Assembly (NCBI GenBank): GCA_046343015.1
Contig: JBKDOL010000053.1
Span: 1-64,000, forward strand
DNA: 64,000 nt
Direction of reading: 5' to 3'
DNA from: BJ22 sp021298375
GTDB lineage: Bacteria > Planctomycetota > Planctomycetia > Pirellulales > Pirellulaceae
Shown: positions 36,665-45,030 of the stretch, one piece after another
Layout of the letters: each line of letters starts with the position of its first letter
How positions within the stretch are numbered: position 1 is the stretch's first letter
Program-made: the position numbers and the translations under genes
Notes under the pieces: generated by a model
Seen by the model: only the letters and a program-made list of their open reading frames with translations
Told to the model about the DNA's origin: nothing
Database searches by the model: none

Positions 36665-37366
36665 ATGACTCGAGTCGCGATGGTTACCGGGGGGACCAGC
36701 GGAATTGGGCTGGCGACCGCACTTCGGCAGGGAGCTCTCGGGCACCAAGTCGTGATCTTCGGGCGCTCGAACGAGCGGTTGGAGCAAGCGGCGGCGGAGA
36801 TTCGAGCTGCCGGCGCCGCCGGATGTCAAACGGTCGTGGCCGATTTCCGCTATCCCCAGCAGGCGGTCCAGGCGGTGCGGAGCGCAGTGCAGGCCCAAGG
36901 TCGCTGCGACTTGCTCGTCAACGCCGCCGCAGTGGCTCCGCTGGCGGCATTCGAGCAAACGACCGCCGAGGCGTTTGACGAGGTGGTCAACGTGAACATC
37001 CGCTCGATTTACCTCGGCACTCAGGCGGTCTGGCCGGTGATGCGGGCCTCTGGCGGCGGGGTGATTGTCAGCGTCTCTTCGCTGGCTGCGGTCTCACCGT
37101 TCACCGGTTTCAGTGCCTACGGAGCGAGCAAGGCTTGGCTCGATATCGTGACGAAGGCCTGGGCCGACGAGGGTCGAGCCCACGGAATTCGGGCTTATTC
37201 CGTTCGCCCCGGCGCAGTCGCCACGCCAATGTTGGCTGGATTGTTCCCAGACTTTCCGGCTGAGCAAACGGTTTCAGCGGATGAAGTGGCTGACGTGATT
37301 TGCCAGTTGGCTCTGCCCCCTTGGCGATTCAGCAGCGGCGAAGCGTTTACAGTCTCTCGGCAATAG
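36665..37366 (+). CDS. Short-chain dehydrogenase/reductase (SDR)
   Basis: 233 residues, classical SDR length. The dinucleotide-binding motif TGGTSGIG, the NAAA strand motif, catalytic Ser in VSVSSLAAV and the YGASK Tyr-Lys pair are all present. RSN after the second strand suggests NADP preference. It is 16 nt upstream of a pterin synthase gene, so a sepiapterin- or dihydropteridine-type reductase role is conceivable (inference). Substrate otherwise unknown. Confidence 0.9.
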   Translation: MTRVAMVTGGTSGIGLATALRQGALGHQVVIFGRSNERLEQAAAEIRAAGAAGCQTVVADFRYPQQAVQAVRSAVQAQGRCDLLVNAAAVAPLAAFEQTTAEAFDEVVNVNIRSIYLGTQAVWPVMRASGGGVIVSVSSLAAVSPFTGFSAYGASKAWLDIVTKAWADEGRAHGIRAYSVRPGAVATPMLAGLFPDFPAEQTVSADEVADVICQLALPPWRFSSGEAFTVSRQ

Positions 37367-37382
37367 GCGTTCTGGAAAGCTG

Positions 37383-38237
37383 ATGACAACCAAGTTGACG
37401 CGCGAATTTCGTTTTGCCTGGCGAGGCGTTCCCTTGCCGGACGCCTGTCCCAACTCTTGGGCGGGCTGGGGCAACTCGCTGCAGCCCGGGGTGCCACTGT
37501 CGCTGCAGTTGACGGTCGCGGGAACCGTGCGGCAGCCGAGTGGCTACATCTGCAACATCAAGGCCTTGGATGACAGCCTCCGCACAGCGGTCAATCGCGT
37601 GGCCGAACAGCGTGGCCAGCCCGGTCCAGGGAGTGAGGCGACTGCGCGTCACTCGAACTGGCATTCCAGCGATGATTTAAGTTTCGACCAGTTGCTGCGG
37701 CGGATTGCGGCCGAGGTGCCTGCGGTATTTTCCAACGCCGGGAGTGAGCTGGCGGGGGTTCGTTTTCTGGTTTTGCGGATGTTGCTCAGTCCGCAGCTTT
37801 CACTGACGTTTACCTGGGAGGAAGCTGGAATGCTGCGATTGACCCAACAATTCGAGTTCTCCGCGGCGCATCGCCTGCATTGTCGCGAGTTATCCCCCGC
37901 GGAAAATCGAGCCACTTTCGGAAAGTGCAACAACCCTAACGGACACGGCCACAATTACGTGGTGGAGGTCAGTGTCGAGGTGCCGGGCGAGTCGGCAAGT
38001 GCCAGACCGAATTGGAGCTTGGAGCGGTTTGAGTCCACAGTCAAGCGACTGGTGATTGACCGCTTTGATCATCAGCATCTCAACGAGGACGTGGCTGAGT
38101 TTCGGGAACTGAATCCCAGCGTTGAGAACATCGCCGATGTCTGTTTCCGGCTGTTGGAGTCCGAGTTGTCACCGCTGCGCCTTGTCAACGTGAGGGTTTA
38201 CGAGACACCCAAGACGTGGGCTGATCGGGGCGCTTGA
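37383..38237 (+). CDS. 6-pyruvoyl-tetrahydropterin synthase-like protein, two T-fold domains
   Basis: 284 residues, about twice the usual length. The C-terminal domain (about 150-284) has the zinc His of SAAHRL, the catalytic Cys and zinc pair in CNNPNGHGH (Cys-x5-HGH), DHQHLNED and the pterin-anchoring Glu in VYETP. That spacing matches eukaryotic 6-pyruvoyl-tetrahydropterin synthase rather than QueD, which has Cys-x3-HGH. The N-terminal ~145 residues look like a degenerate copy (FRFAWRGV, SGYICNIKALDDSLR, TFTWEEAG) without zinc ligands. It converts dihydroneopterin triphosphate to 6-pyruvoyl-tetrahydropterin if the analogy holds. Probably co-transcribed with the SDR. Confidence 0.85.
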   Translation: MTTKLTREFRFAWRGVPLPDACPNSWAGWGNSLQPGVPLSLQLTVAGTVRQPSGYICNIKALDDSLRTAVNRVAEQRGQPGPGSEATARHSNWHSSDDLSFDQLLRRIAAEVPAVFSNAGSELAGVRFLVLRMLLSPQLSLTFTWEEAGMLRLTQQFEFSAAHRLHCRELSPAENRATFGKCNNPNGHGHNYVVEVSVEVPGESASARPNWSLERFESTVKRLVIDRFDHQHLNEDVAEFRELNPSVENIADVCFRLLESELSPLRLVNVRVYETPKTWADRGA

Positions 38238-38394
38238 GCCATTGGTCCCGCATCGCCGGAGGTTGAAGTCCGCAGCGGCTGGCGGGGGGTGGGCTGCAGG
38301 CAGCCTCGCCACGTCCAGTTGCCTTTCGAACGCGCCGCCCGCTTTTGACGGAGGGGCAAACTGCAGCAGGCGATTTTGGCGACTGAGTCGGGGC

Positions 38395-39882
38395 TCAGTA
38401 TTTGGCGGCGCTGGTGGCCCGTTTCACTTCATACCGCATCAGTTCGAGATCAGCGGGCTGGCCTGTGAACAGCTCGAATTGCCGCGCTGCTTGATGAACG
38501 AACATGTCAACGCCGGTGAGCGTGTCGCAGCCGGCAGCTCGGGCATGCTTGATCAGCAGCGTTTGTTCCGGGTTGTAAATCGTTTCGAACACCAGGGTGT
38601 GCTTGTCGAACCAGCCTTCTTCAAAAGGCGTTTCATCGAGGTTGGGAAACATTCCGCAGGAAGTGCAGTTGATCAGAATGTCGTGCGGATAATTCTGGCG
38701 GATTGGCCAGTCGATGGATTTGACTTTCAGATGGTTGGCGAGCGCCTCTGACTTGCGGTAGTCGCGTGCGGTCAGCGTGACAAACGCTCCGGCTCGGTGC
38801 AGTCCCCAAGCCAGTGTGCGGGCAATTCCACCTGCTCCGAGAATCAGAACCCGGCGTTCGGCGAACGGTTCGGGCGCCGTCAGGTCGAGTTCCAGCTTTT
38901 TGGCCAGCACGGTGAGGGCGGCCTCCAGGTCGGTGTTGTAACCAAAGGCGACACCATCGCGAAAAACCACGGTGTTGGCCGCGCGGATTCCGGCTACAGA
39001 GTCATCGAGCACATTGATGTGCTTGAGGATTTTTTCCTTGTGGGGAATGGTTACGCTCAACCCGCGGATATCCATGCCGGGACAGGCGGCCATGAATTCA
39101 TCGAGGTTGGCCGCGGAGACGCGGAAGGGAAGATAGATCAGATCCAGCCCTGCCTTGCGAATCATCGCATTGTGAATCCTGGGGCTGAGGCTGTGCGCCA
39201 CCGGGTCGGCGATGACGCCGTAGATGCCCGTGCGGGGGGTAATCTGTTCGTATCGGAATTCCTCGACCAATTGCTGTAACGTGAGTTGGCCGGGCGCGAG
39301 CAGGCGATCTTCATTGAGCGAGGCGTAAGTCCAGGGAGAGCCGAATTTCCCGCACAGGATCCGGCTGATCACACCCATCTCGCCCATGCAAAAGGCAGCC
39401 GTCGGGACTTTGGCATCGCGACAGAGTCGGAGCATTCGAATGTTATCGAGCGGATTGTTGGCCAGCGTGGCGATTTTGATGATATCCGGATCGAGCTTGG
39501 CCATCCCCTGATGAATTTGTTCGAGGTTGGCTGGGGTTTCAGCGAAGTTGTGGTAACTGATGATCCGCTTCGTTTTGCCGTACCGCGGGATTTTCCCGGC
39601 GATGTCATGTTCCAGATCAACGTAATCGGCGCCGTTGGCAATCGCCGTGCGCAGCAGTGTCAGGCGTTCCTCTTCGGTCCGCATCCACTTTCCTCCGTCG
39701 CTGGGGCGGCGAACGGTGGCAACCACCGGACACTTTCGGTCCTCCAGCAGCCGCCCCAGGTTGACCGGACGGCGAATATAGTCCAGCCGCAATTCGACCA
39801 GGCCTACGCCCAAAGAGGCGAGGTGCTCCAGTTCGGCGATCATCATCCGATGTCGCCCGCGGCCGATGCTGACACAAATCAT
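38395..39882 (-). CDS. aroDE: Bifunctional 3-dehydroquinate dehydratase (type I) / shikimate dehydrogenase
   Basis: 495 residues from the ATG at 39882 (MICVSIGRGRH), chosen because upstream sequence is not family-like. Residues 1-215 are type I dehydroquinase: VELRLDYI, catalytic His in IISYHNF and Schiff-base Lys in DIIKIATLA. Residues 230-495 are AroE: IADPVAHSLSP, VTIPHKEKI with the catalytic Lys, NTDLEA, and the NADP loop LGAGGIARTL. The fusion catalyses two consecutive shikimate-pathway steps. Such AroD-AroE fusions are known in plants and some bacteria. Confidence 0.93.
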   Translation of the reverse strand: MICVSIGRGRHRMMIAELEHLASLGVGLVELRLDYIRRPVNLGRLLEDRKCPVVATVRRPSDGGKWMRTEEERLTLLRTAIANGADYVDLEHDIAGKIPRYGKTKRIISYHNFAETPANLEQIHQGMAKLDPDIIKIATLANNPLDNIRMLRLCRDAKVPTAAFCMGEMGVISRILCGKFGSPWTYASLNEDRLLAPGQLTLQQLVEEFRYEQITPRTGIYGVIADPVAHSLSPRIHNAMIRKAGLDLIYLPFRVSAANLDEFMAACPGMDIRGLSVTIPHKEKILKHINVLDDSVAGIRAANTVVFRDGVAFGYNTDLEAALTVLAKKLELDLTAPEPFAERRVLILGAGGIARTLAWGLHRAGAFVTLTARDYRKSEALANHLKVKSIDWPIRQNYPHDILINCTSCGMFPNLDETPFEEGWFDKHTLVFETIYNPEQTLLIKHARAAGCDTLTGVDMFVHQAARQFELFTGQPADLELMRYEVKRATSAAKY

Positions 39883-40216
39883 GAGGTTCGAAGGGGGCGA
39901 AAAACGGAGAATGTTGAATTGAGGTCGCCAGTCGGCGCTGCGGCTGGGCTTCCGCCGGATAGCAAGCCGCACACTTTAACATCGGCTGGGGGTCGCGGGA
40001 AAGGCACTTTGGTGAGCGAGTCCCGTTCCTTTATTCTGCTTGCTGTCCGGCTCGGTTCAAAGCAGGAAAAAGGAGTCTCCGCCGGTTCATTTTGCCCGCG
40101 AACGGTGGGCGGAAGCAATTGGTGTGGCGGGAAGGAGGCGTCAGCGGGATTCCCTGCCAGGGGGAATCACCCCGCGTTAACCGCGGCGGTTGACGGAGAA
40201 CCGGCGGCAAGCGGGG
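39883..40216. other. Intergenic region upstream of aroDE
   Basis: 334 nt between the aroDE start and the end of the receiver-like gene. Nothing recognised except a small palindrome around ccgcgttaaccgcgg near 40177-40191. Confidence 0.4.
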
Positions 40217-40585
40217 CTACTTTGCCAAGGCTTCCTGCAGCAGCGCACGGGTTTTGGGGTCGCGCAATTGCTGCTTGCCGAAACCAGCTCGGGCGCCGAG
40301 CGCGACCGCGGACTGATGAGCATCAGGATAGTTGGAAATCAACATGCAGCAGGCTCGCTTTTCAGCGGGTAGTTGCCGGAGCACATCGAGGGCCAATTCA
40401 CCGGTCGAGTCAAACACCCGGTTCAGGAGCACAAGAGTAAAAGTCCGCTGCTTCAGGAGTTGTTCGACTTCTGCCGCCGTTTCGGCTGCACTGATTTCAT
40501 TGACTCCCAAATCCTTGAGCAAGCCTTCCAGAGCCCAAGTGTCGGGGCCGCAATTGCCAGCGTGGAGTACGGTTGATTCAGACAT
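40217..40585 (-). CDS. Degenerate response-regulator receiver domain
   Basis: 122 residues from the ATG at 40585 (MSESTVLHAG); an upstream in-frame ATG adds 19 residues without resemblance. It has the size and strand pattern of a stand-alone receiver domain, with FTLVLLNRVFD where the phospho-acceptor strand should be: the acceptor Asp appears replaced by Asn. The first acidic pair is also missing (GNCGPDTW). A later Lys (FGKQQL) is roughly where the conserved Lys should be. It may signal without phosphorylation. It follows the TLPGR lipoprotein gene by 74 nt on the same strand. Confidence 0.68.
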   Translation of the reverse strand: MSESTVLHAGNCGPDTWALEGLLKDLGVNEISAAETAAEVEQLLKQRTFTLVLLNRVFDSTGELALDVLRQLPAEKRACCMLISNYPDAHQSAVALGARAGFGKQQLRDPKTRALLQEALAK

Positions 40586-40659
40586 CGAAGACTCAGCAGT
40601 TGAAAACGAAAGGCCAAGGGGGGAAGTGCAGGTTGCCGGCAATCAAGCTCAACCGGTGT

Positions 40660-41223
40660 CTACTTTCGCCCCGGGAGAGTTTGATTTGAGTTCCCTCGCG
40701 AGGGTTGCGCGGTCGGCCGCGACTGACGGGAGGGTAGGGTTGAGCCGGATTCGCGTCGAGGGAGTCGGCCGGGCAGTGTCGTTGAGCCGTTTGGTCGAGC
40801 TTGTTTTCTTCCGGGAAGCGTTGTGGGCTGGGAGTCACCGCGGAGAGGGAGCGTGCCGTTGGCAGGTCGATTGTCGGAAGCGCGTTTCGGCGGAACGCCC
40901 CTGCCGGGCAAGGTGCCATTGGCCTTTGCCTGGGTTGGCAGCGTCGTTCCTCCCGGGCGTTCGGCGACCGGCTTATTGGAGCCCGGTAAAGAGGTGTTCG
41001 CCGGGCTGGGACGAGTCGCTTTGGGTTGAGCCGCTGCTTTGCGGGGCGCCGACTCCCAGTTAGCCGGTTCCCAGTTCGCCGGTTCATAGCGTTGCTGAAA
41101 ACAACCGCAGGTGAGCAGGAGCAATCCGGTCAGTAGCCAACACGGCCAAACAGGCAACCGGAAAGCGGGCCGTTTTTTTTCCGCGGTCTGTACAGAGTTG
41201 ACGAGGGATGGGGGCTGGAGCAT
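40660..41223 (-). CDS. Putative lipoprotein with TLPGR repeats
   Basis: 187 residues. A hydrophobic signal segment (LPVWPCWLLTGLLLLTCGC) ends in a lipobox-like LLTCGC, so a lipid anchor is likely. After it come two pentapeptide units EPANW (a 15-nt duplication at 41054-41083). The rest is basic, Pro/Arg/Ser/Thr rich and disordered, with at least six versions of a short motif: TLPGR, TLPLR, TLPGR, TLPGR, TLPSR, TLPGR, often preceded by NG or T. I know no family with this repeat. Low-complexity composition means the exact start is uncertain. Confidence 0.65.
   Translation of the reverse strand: MLQPPSLVNSVQTAEKKRPAFRLPVWPCWLLTGLLLLTCGCFQQRYEPANWEPANWESAPRKAAAQPKATRPSPANTSLPGSNKPVAERPGGTTLPTQAKANGTLPGRGVPPKRASDNRPANGTLPLRGDSQPTTLPGRKQARPNGSTTLPGRLPRRESGSTLPSRQSRPTAQPSRGNSNQTLPGRK
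41054..41083 (-). repeat. In-frame 15-nt duplication in the lipoprotein gene
   Basis: Two copies of tcccagtt(a/c)gccggt, encoding the two EPANW pentapeptides just after the lipobox cysteine. Confidence 0.85.
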
Positions 41224-41967
41224 GAGTTGCTTGACTAACGGGAGTTGAAGAGCTGCAATCTGTGCGGCCTGGCCTCACCGAAGCACCGGGTTAAGGAGGC
41301 AGCGGCTTCTCGGCATCGGTCAGAACCGTGGAAGCGGGAACTGTCCCCCGCGGAGTTGTGCATCGTTGGACGCACTTTACTGCACCCTGAACGCGGGGCA
41401 AAGTTGCGCCCGGTGCTCAGGCAAAGTGGTCATCGGGCGAATGGGGCCGCAGGATCAGGGAAAGAACGAAGGTCGGATTTCCGGGCGAGCGTCCGCTTGG
41501 GAATCGTCCGGAAAGTCAAAACCGGCCGCTAAAGTTTACCAGACCGTTCGAGTTTGAGGAAATCTGGGGTGTATTTCGAGCTTATCCGGCACTGCCGGTA
41601 CGACCTTCACGACCGGTTCAGGTGGCGTAACTGCAATTCGGGAAAGCGTGTTCCAAAGGTCAATTTCTTCATCCGATGAAGAGTCTTGCAACCGTCATCA
41701 AGATTGACGGATTGGAATTATCGAAGCCGAAGTTTGATTGTACTTGAGCCAGTGGACGGTTTGGGCAGACTCGGTTTGATCATCGAAGGGTAATAACTGG
41801 TTGCGCAACTTGTACCGCCCGGAGGGTGGTCCAACGCGGAAGAGAGAGAGTTGCGACTCGAAACTCAACCGCGCAACGCAGTGGAACACGCGGCCGAACT
41901 ATCGACTGCGTTGATCCGGCGGTTACAGGAAACCAGGCAGAACCCGACACAGAGGAGACTTGTCTCG
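41224..41967. other. Divergent intergenic region upstream of the Cys-rich gene
   Basis: About 740 nt with no convincing gene. It is less G+C rich in its second half (about 41560-41830), where a promoter and long leader for the Cys-rich gene may lie. No clear hexamers recognised. Confidence 0.4.
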
Positions 41968-42996
41968 ATGAAAACGAAAATGGTTCTTTCTTCGCTGGCT
42001 CTCTGCTTCGCACTTTGTTGCGATGCACAGGCTGGTGGCTTGCTCGACAACATGTTCAACCGTGGTTGCGGCTGCGACGGGGGCGTTGCTCCTTCGACTT
42101 GCTGCGACAGCCCAGCCGCCTCTTCCTGCGGACGTGGCTTTCACCTGCACCTCGACGTCAGCCTGAGCCTGCCTCGGTTGTGCAATCGTGGTGGCTGGGG
42201 CGGAAACGCCTGCGATAACGGCTGCGACACCGGTTCCGCTTGCGGCAACGGTTGCGGCCGGGGATTGCTCTCCGGTTTTGGTGGATTCCGTGGCCGCCTC
42301 GGTGGCTGTGACAGCGGTTGCGACACTGGTTGCGACAACGGTGCCGGTGCTGGTGTTGGAGCCGGTTGCGGCTGCAACGGTGGCGCTGCTGCCAACGCTT
42401 GCGACACCGGCTGCGACAGCGGCTGCGGTGCTGCTCGCGGTTGCAACTTCTTCAGCGGTCTGCGTGGCCGTTTCGGTGGCCGTGGCTTCTGCGGCACTGG
42501 CTGCGACAGCGGCTGCGACAACGGTGCTGTTGTCGGTTCTGGCTGTGGCGCTAACGGCGGTACCGCCGTCGGTGCTGGCTGTGGTTGCAACGGCGGAGCT
42601 GCTGCTTCTGCTGGATGCGGCTGCGACAACGGTGCTTCCGCTTGCGGTGGACGCGTTGGCCTGATTGACCGTCTGCGTGCTCGTTGCGGCAGCTGGAACA
42701 ACGGCTGCGACGCTGGTTGCGACAACGGTGCCGCAGTTGGCAACGGCTGTGGCTGCAACGGCGGCAATGGAAACGTTGTCGGCAACGGCTGTGGCTGCAA
42801 CGGCGGAAACGTCGTCGGCAATGGCTGTGGCTGCAACTCGACTGTTGCTCCTGCCGCTACGACTCCGGCTGCTCCTGCCGCTACCCCGGCTGTTGAACCT
42901 CAGCCGACTTCGGGTGCTTATAACACCCAGCGTGCTCCGGTTGTTGACCCGAATGCTTTCATCATTCGCGGTGCCAACTACTCGAACAACAACTAA
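41968..42996 (+). CDS. Secreted cysteine- and glycine-rich repeat protein
   Basis: 342 residues from the ATG at 41968, preceded by GAGGAG and beginning a clear signal peptide (SSLALCFALCCDAQA-GG). The mature part has about 37 Cys in ~320 residues. It is built from repeats with three or four long units: a Leu/Phe/Arg/Gly segment (such as FFSGLRGRFGG or LIDRLRARCG), then CDxGCDNG, then GxGCGCNGG. Units near the end shorten to VGNGCGCNGG. The tail is Ala/Pro/Thr rich and ends FIIRGANYSNNN. It is followed by a strong terminator. A disulphide-rich structural or metal-binding envelope protein is plausible; planctomycete cell walls are known to be Cys-rich. No family recognised. Confidence 0.85.
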   Translation: MKTKMVLSSLALCFALCCDAQAGGLLDNMFNRGCGCDGGVAPSTCCDSPAASSCGRGFHLHLDVSLSLPRLCNRGGWGGNACDNGCDTGSACGNGCGRGLLSGFGGFRGRLGGCDSGCDTGCDNGAGAGVGAGCGCNGGAAANACDTGCDSGCGAARGCNFFSGLRGRFGGRGFCGTGCDSGCDNGAVVGSGCGANGGTAVGAGCGCNGGAAASAGCGCDNGASACGGRVGLIDRLRARCGSWNNGCDAGCDNGAAVGNGCGCNGGNGNVVGNGCGCNGGNVVGNGCGCNSTVAPAATTPAAPAATPAVEPQPTSGAYNTQRAPVVDPNAFIIRGANYSNNN

Positions 42997-43044
42997 ATTC
43001 CGCTTTCGCCTGATGGCAGGCGAGATCTGAATCGTCAAACCAAG

Positions 43045-43076
43045 AACCCCGGTCTCAAACAGGCCGGGGTTTTTTC
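43045..43076 (+). terminator. Intrinsic terminator of the Cys-rich gene
   Basis: An 11-bp stem (aaccccggtct / aggccggggtt, one G-T pair) with a 5-nt loop is followed by a run of T residues, about 50 nt after the stop codon. Confidence 0.88.
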
Positions 43077-43111
43077 GTTGTTGGAACGGGCTGGTGAAAC
43101 TCTCCTAACCA

Positions 43112-44281
43112 CTAACGAATTGCCTGGTTGAGCCGAATGGCGGCGTAGGCGAGGACATCGTGCTGGGCTTTGAGGAAATCGAGGATCGGCTTGGGGTCAG
43201 TCAACTGGGTACCGATCTCGAGCAGACCCGGAGCGATCCCAGCCGCGCCGAGTTCGGTGCCGAGGCTGAGGGCGATTTCGGCTGCCGCCTGTGAATTGCC
43301 GGTCCGCAAAAGCAAGTCGACCGCCAGCTCGAGGGCCGCCGAGCGGTCGCTGTCGCTGGTGGAGAGCGAAGCCTGCTGGCGCAGGTGGGCCACCGCGTCA
43401 CGGGCGTCACCCGAAACCAATGCCGAAAAGTAACGCTCGTGGTCCGGGTAGGTCGCGGTGAACGGAACTTCGCTGGCATACTGCAGCAAGTCGGGAAGCA
43501 ATTGGCCGTAGCGCGAAAGGATGAGTGATTGACGGAGTGAATCGAGCCGGACGGCTTGACGTCCAATCCGCATGGCTGAAACCAGATGGGTCGCATCCAA
43601 GTGGGGCGTCGAGCGACGAATCTCGTCGCGAAAACGCTCCAGCAATTCGCCGAGTTGGACAGAATCCAACTCCGCTTCCACCTCGGGACGGGCCCGGAGG
43701 ATGGCGCCGCGGACACTCTGGCCAAGTTCTCGGTAGATATGATCGATTAATTTTTCTGCCAGACTGGTTCGCTGGTCGCGACTCAAGGCAGGGGCGGCGG
43801 AATCGAACGCCGAGATTGCCTGACAGGTCCCCAGCTCCTGGAGGACAAGGGCGTAGCCGAATTCCGGGTGTGCCCGTTCAAACAGGCAGACTTGGATTAA
43901 TTCGGCGATCGATTCTTCGTGCCGAGGAGTCTGTTCCAGGAGGTTGCGGACGAAATGGGTGTCATCCAGCGGTTGGAGGTAGGTCCACGCGGCTCCTGGG
44001 TGGCCACTGCTGGTCAGTGCGGCTCCCACCTCGCGGCAAGCCAGCAGTAAATCAGCCTCAATCGCAGCTGATTGTGCAGAGGTCAGTTCGGGCGGGCTTT
44101 GGAGCGAGAAGGGGGCCGCACCCGCGCGCAGTCGGGCGGCAAATTTGCGGACTTCGAACAAGCGGTGATACTCGCCGCGGTCGCGGAAGTAATCGGCGAG
44201 CTGGAGTGCGGCTGCAAGCGCCGAGGGGCGGTCGTGGACCTGTTGCAGCTGCAAAAATATCGAATCGGTCGAATCGGTCAT
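43112..44281 (-). CDS. Hypothetical soluble helical-repeat protein
   Basis: 389 residues from the ATG at 44281 (MTDSTDSIFLQLQQV); an upstream ATG adds 16 unlikely residues. No signal peptide or membrane segment. The sequence is mostly amphipathic helices with TPR- or HEAT-like spacing, including ALQLADYFRDRGEYHRLFEV and AVDLLLRTGNSQAAAEIAL. It probably acts as a cytoplasmic scaffold or interaction protein. No family recognised. It ends tail-to-tail with the Cys-rich gene. Confidence 0.75.
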   Translation of the reverse strand: MTDSTDSIFLQLQQVHDRPSALAAALQLADYFRDRGEYHRLFEVRKFAARLRAGAAPFSLQSPPELTSAQSAAIEADLLLACREVGAALTSSGHPGAAWTYLQPLDDTHFVRNLLEQTPRHEESIAELIQVCLFERAHPEFGYALVLQELGTCQAISAFDSAAPALSRDQRTSLAEKLIDHIYRELGQSVRGAILRARPEVEAELDSVQLGELLERFRDEIRRSTPHLDATHLVSAMRIGRQAVRLDSLRQSLILSRYGQLLPDLLQYASEVPFTATYPDHERYFSALVSGDARDAVAHLRQQASLSTSDSDRSAALELAVDLLLRTGNSQAAAEIALSLGTELGAAGIAPGLLEIGTQLTDPKPILDFLKAQHDVLAYAAIRLNQAIR

Positions 44282-44578
44282 GCTGGTGTTCGGGTAAAAA
44301 CGGGTCTGCCCGGGCGGGGGAAGTGCCACTCGCGGCCTTGGGCAATCATAGCGGAAACGCCCGCTGATCCGCCTCGGGCAACGTTCTCGAGGCTCAGAGG
44401 GGTATTTTTTGCCCCCTTTCGGCGAAGCGTCCCGTTGGAAGCCGTTGACCCAGCCGGCAGCTTTGCGGTTATTAAAACGGGACGGGTTTGGGCCTGTTCA
44501 GTGAGTTGGTTGGGAATGGGGAAGCGGCCCGCGGAGACCCGGGCGCGAGTACCAAGCAAACCGACCATTAGTTACACT

Positions 44579-44668
44579 GTGGCTCCTTATAACTTTGGCT
44601 CCTTTAGCGTTGGTCGCTTTGGACGCGGCTCCTCTGCGGATGTCTTCTCCGTAGAGGTCCTCTCCGTG
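44579..44668. repeat. Degenerate 15-nt array
   Basis: About six units of 15 nt, for example gtggctccttataac, tttggctcctttagc, cgcggctcctctgcg and gaggtcctctccgtg, sharing a ggctcct/tctccgt core. Unit similarity is low, so exact edges are uncertain. Confidence 0.6.
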
Positions 44669-44870
44669 GGGAAGCCGAACTCCATCGCGGAGGCTCGCTC
44701 CCTCGCTTTTCTGCGGCAGTGACATCGCTGTCGTCCAGGGAGCGTGTACAGCACAGCCGTTAATGGTCAGATGGGTCAGATGGCAACTCTCGACTGGGTA
44801 GCCAGTTACGGGGGGGGCGCGAGTTTAGGTCTCGCCAGTCAGGGGTGCCAAAGTCACCACTGCCTCGACT

Positions 44871-44927
44871 GGGCAGTCTGGTCTTAAAAGGGCAGTCTGG
44901 TCTTAAAAGGGCAGGCTGGTCTTAAAA
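44871..44927. repeat. 19-nt tandem array, three copies
   Basis: Three copies of gggcag(t/g)ctggtcttaaaa with a partial fourth. It lies about 100 nt upstream of the polyprenyl synthetase start. Confidence 0.9.
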
Positions 44928-45030
44928 GGGCAGGGCGGTAGGTTCACGGGAGAGAACTCGGCGGGTCTGCCGTCGGGAACTTGGTGCGGCGAATTTCGAC
45001 AGTAGAGCAAGAGTTGGCTGGAACGGACGG

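Larger units (their letters stand above)
44282..45030. other. Divergent intergenic region with two arrays
   Basis: About 750 nt between the helical-repeat gene and the polyprenyl synthetase. It contains a degenerate 15-nt array (44579-44668) and a 19-nt array (44871-44927). Open frames exist on both strands across the first array because of its 15-nt period, but lack start signals. Confidence 0.5.

Noticed and set aside
36254..36958. N-terminal extension of homogentisate dioxygenase by 235 codons
   Set aside because: It overlaps the divergent SDR gene and contains a tandem array, while the conserved family start is at 36253.
41923..43038. Long open frames on the opposite strand and other frames of the Cys-rich gene
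   Set aside because: They arise from the repetitive low-complexity codons; only the 41968 frame has a signal peptide and ribosome site.
44395..44425. Hairpin with T run near 44400
   Set aside because: The T residues are in the loop rather than after the stem, so it does not form an intrinsic terminator.
44072..44722. 216-codon plus-strand frame and 75-codon minus-strand frame over the 44579 array
   Set aside because: The 15-nt period keeps frames open by chance; no start signals, and the plus frame overlaps the helical-repeat gene.
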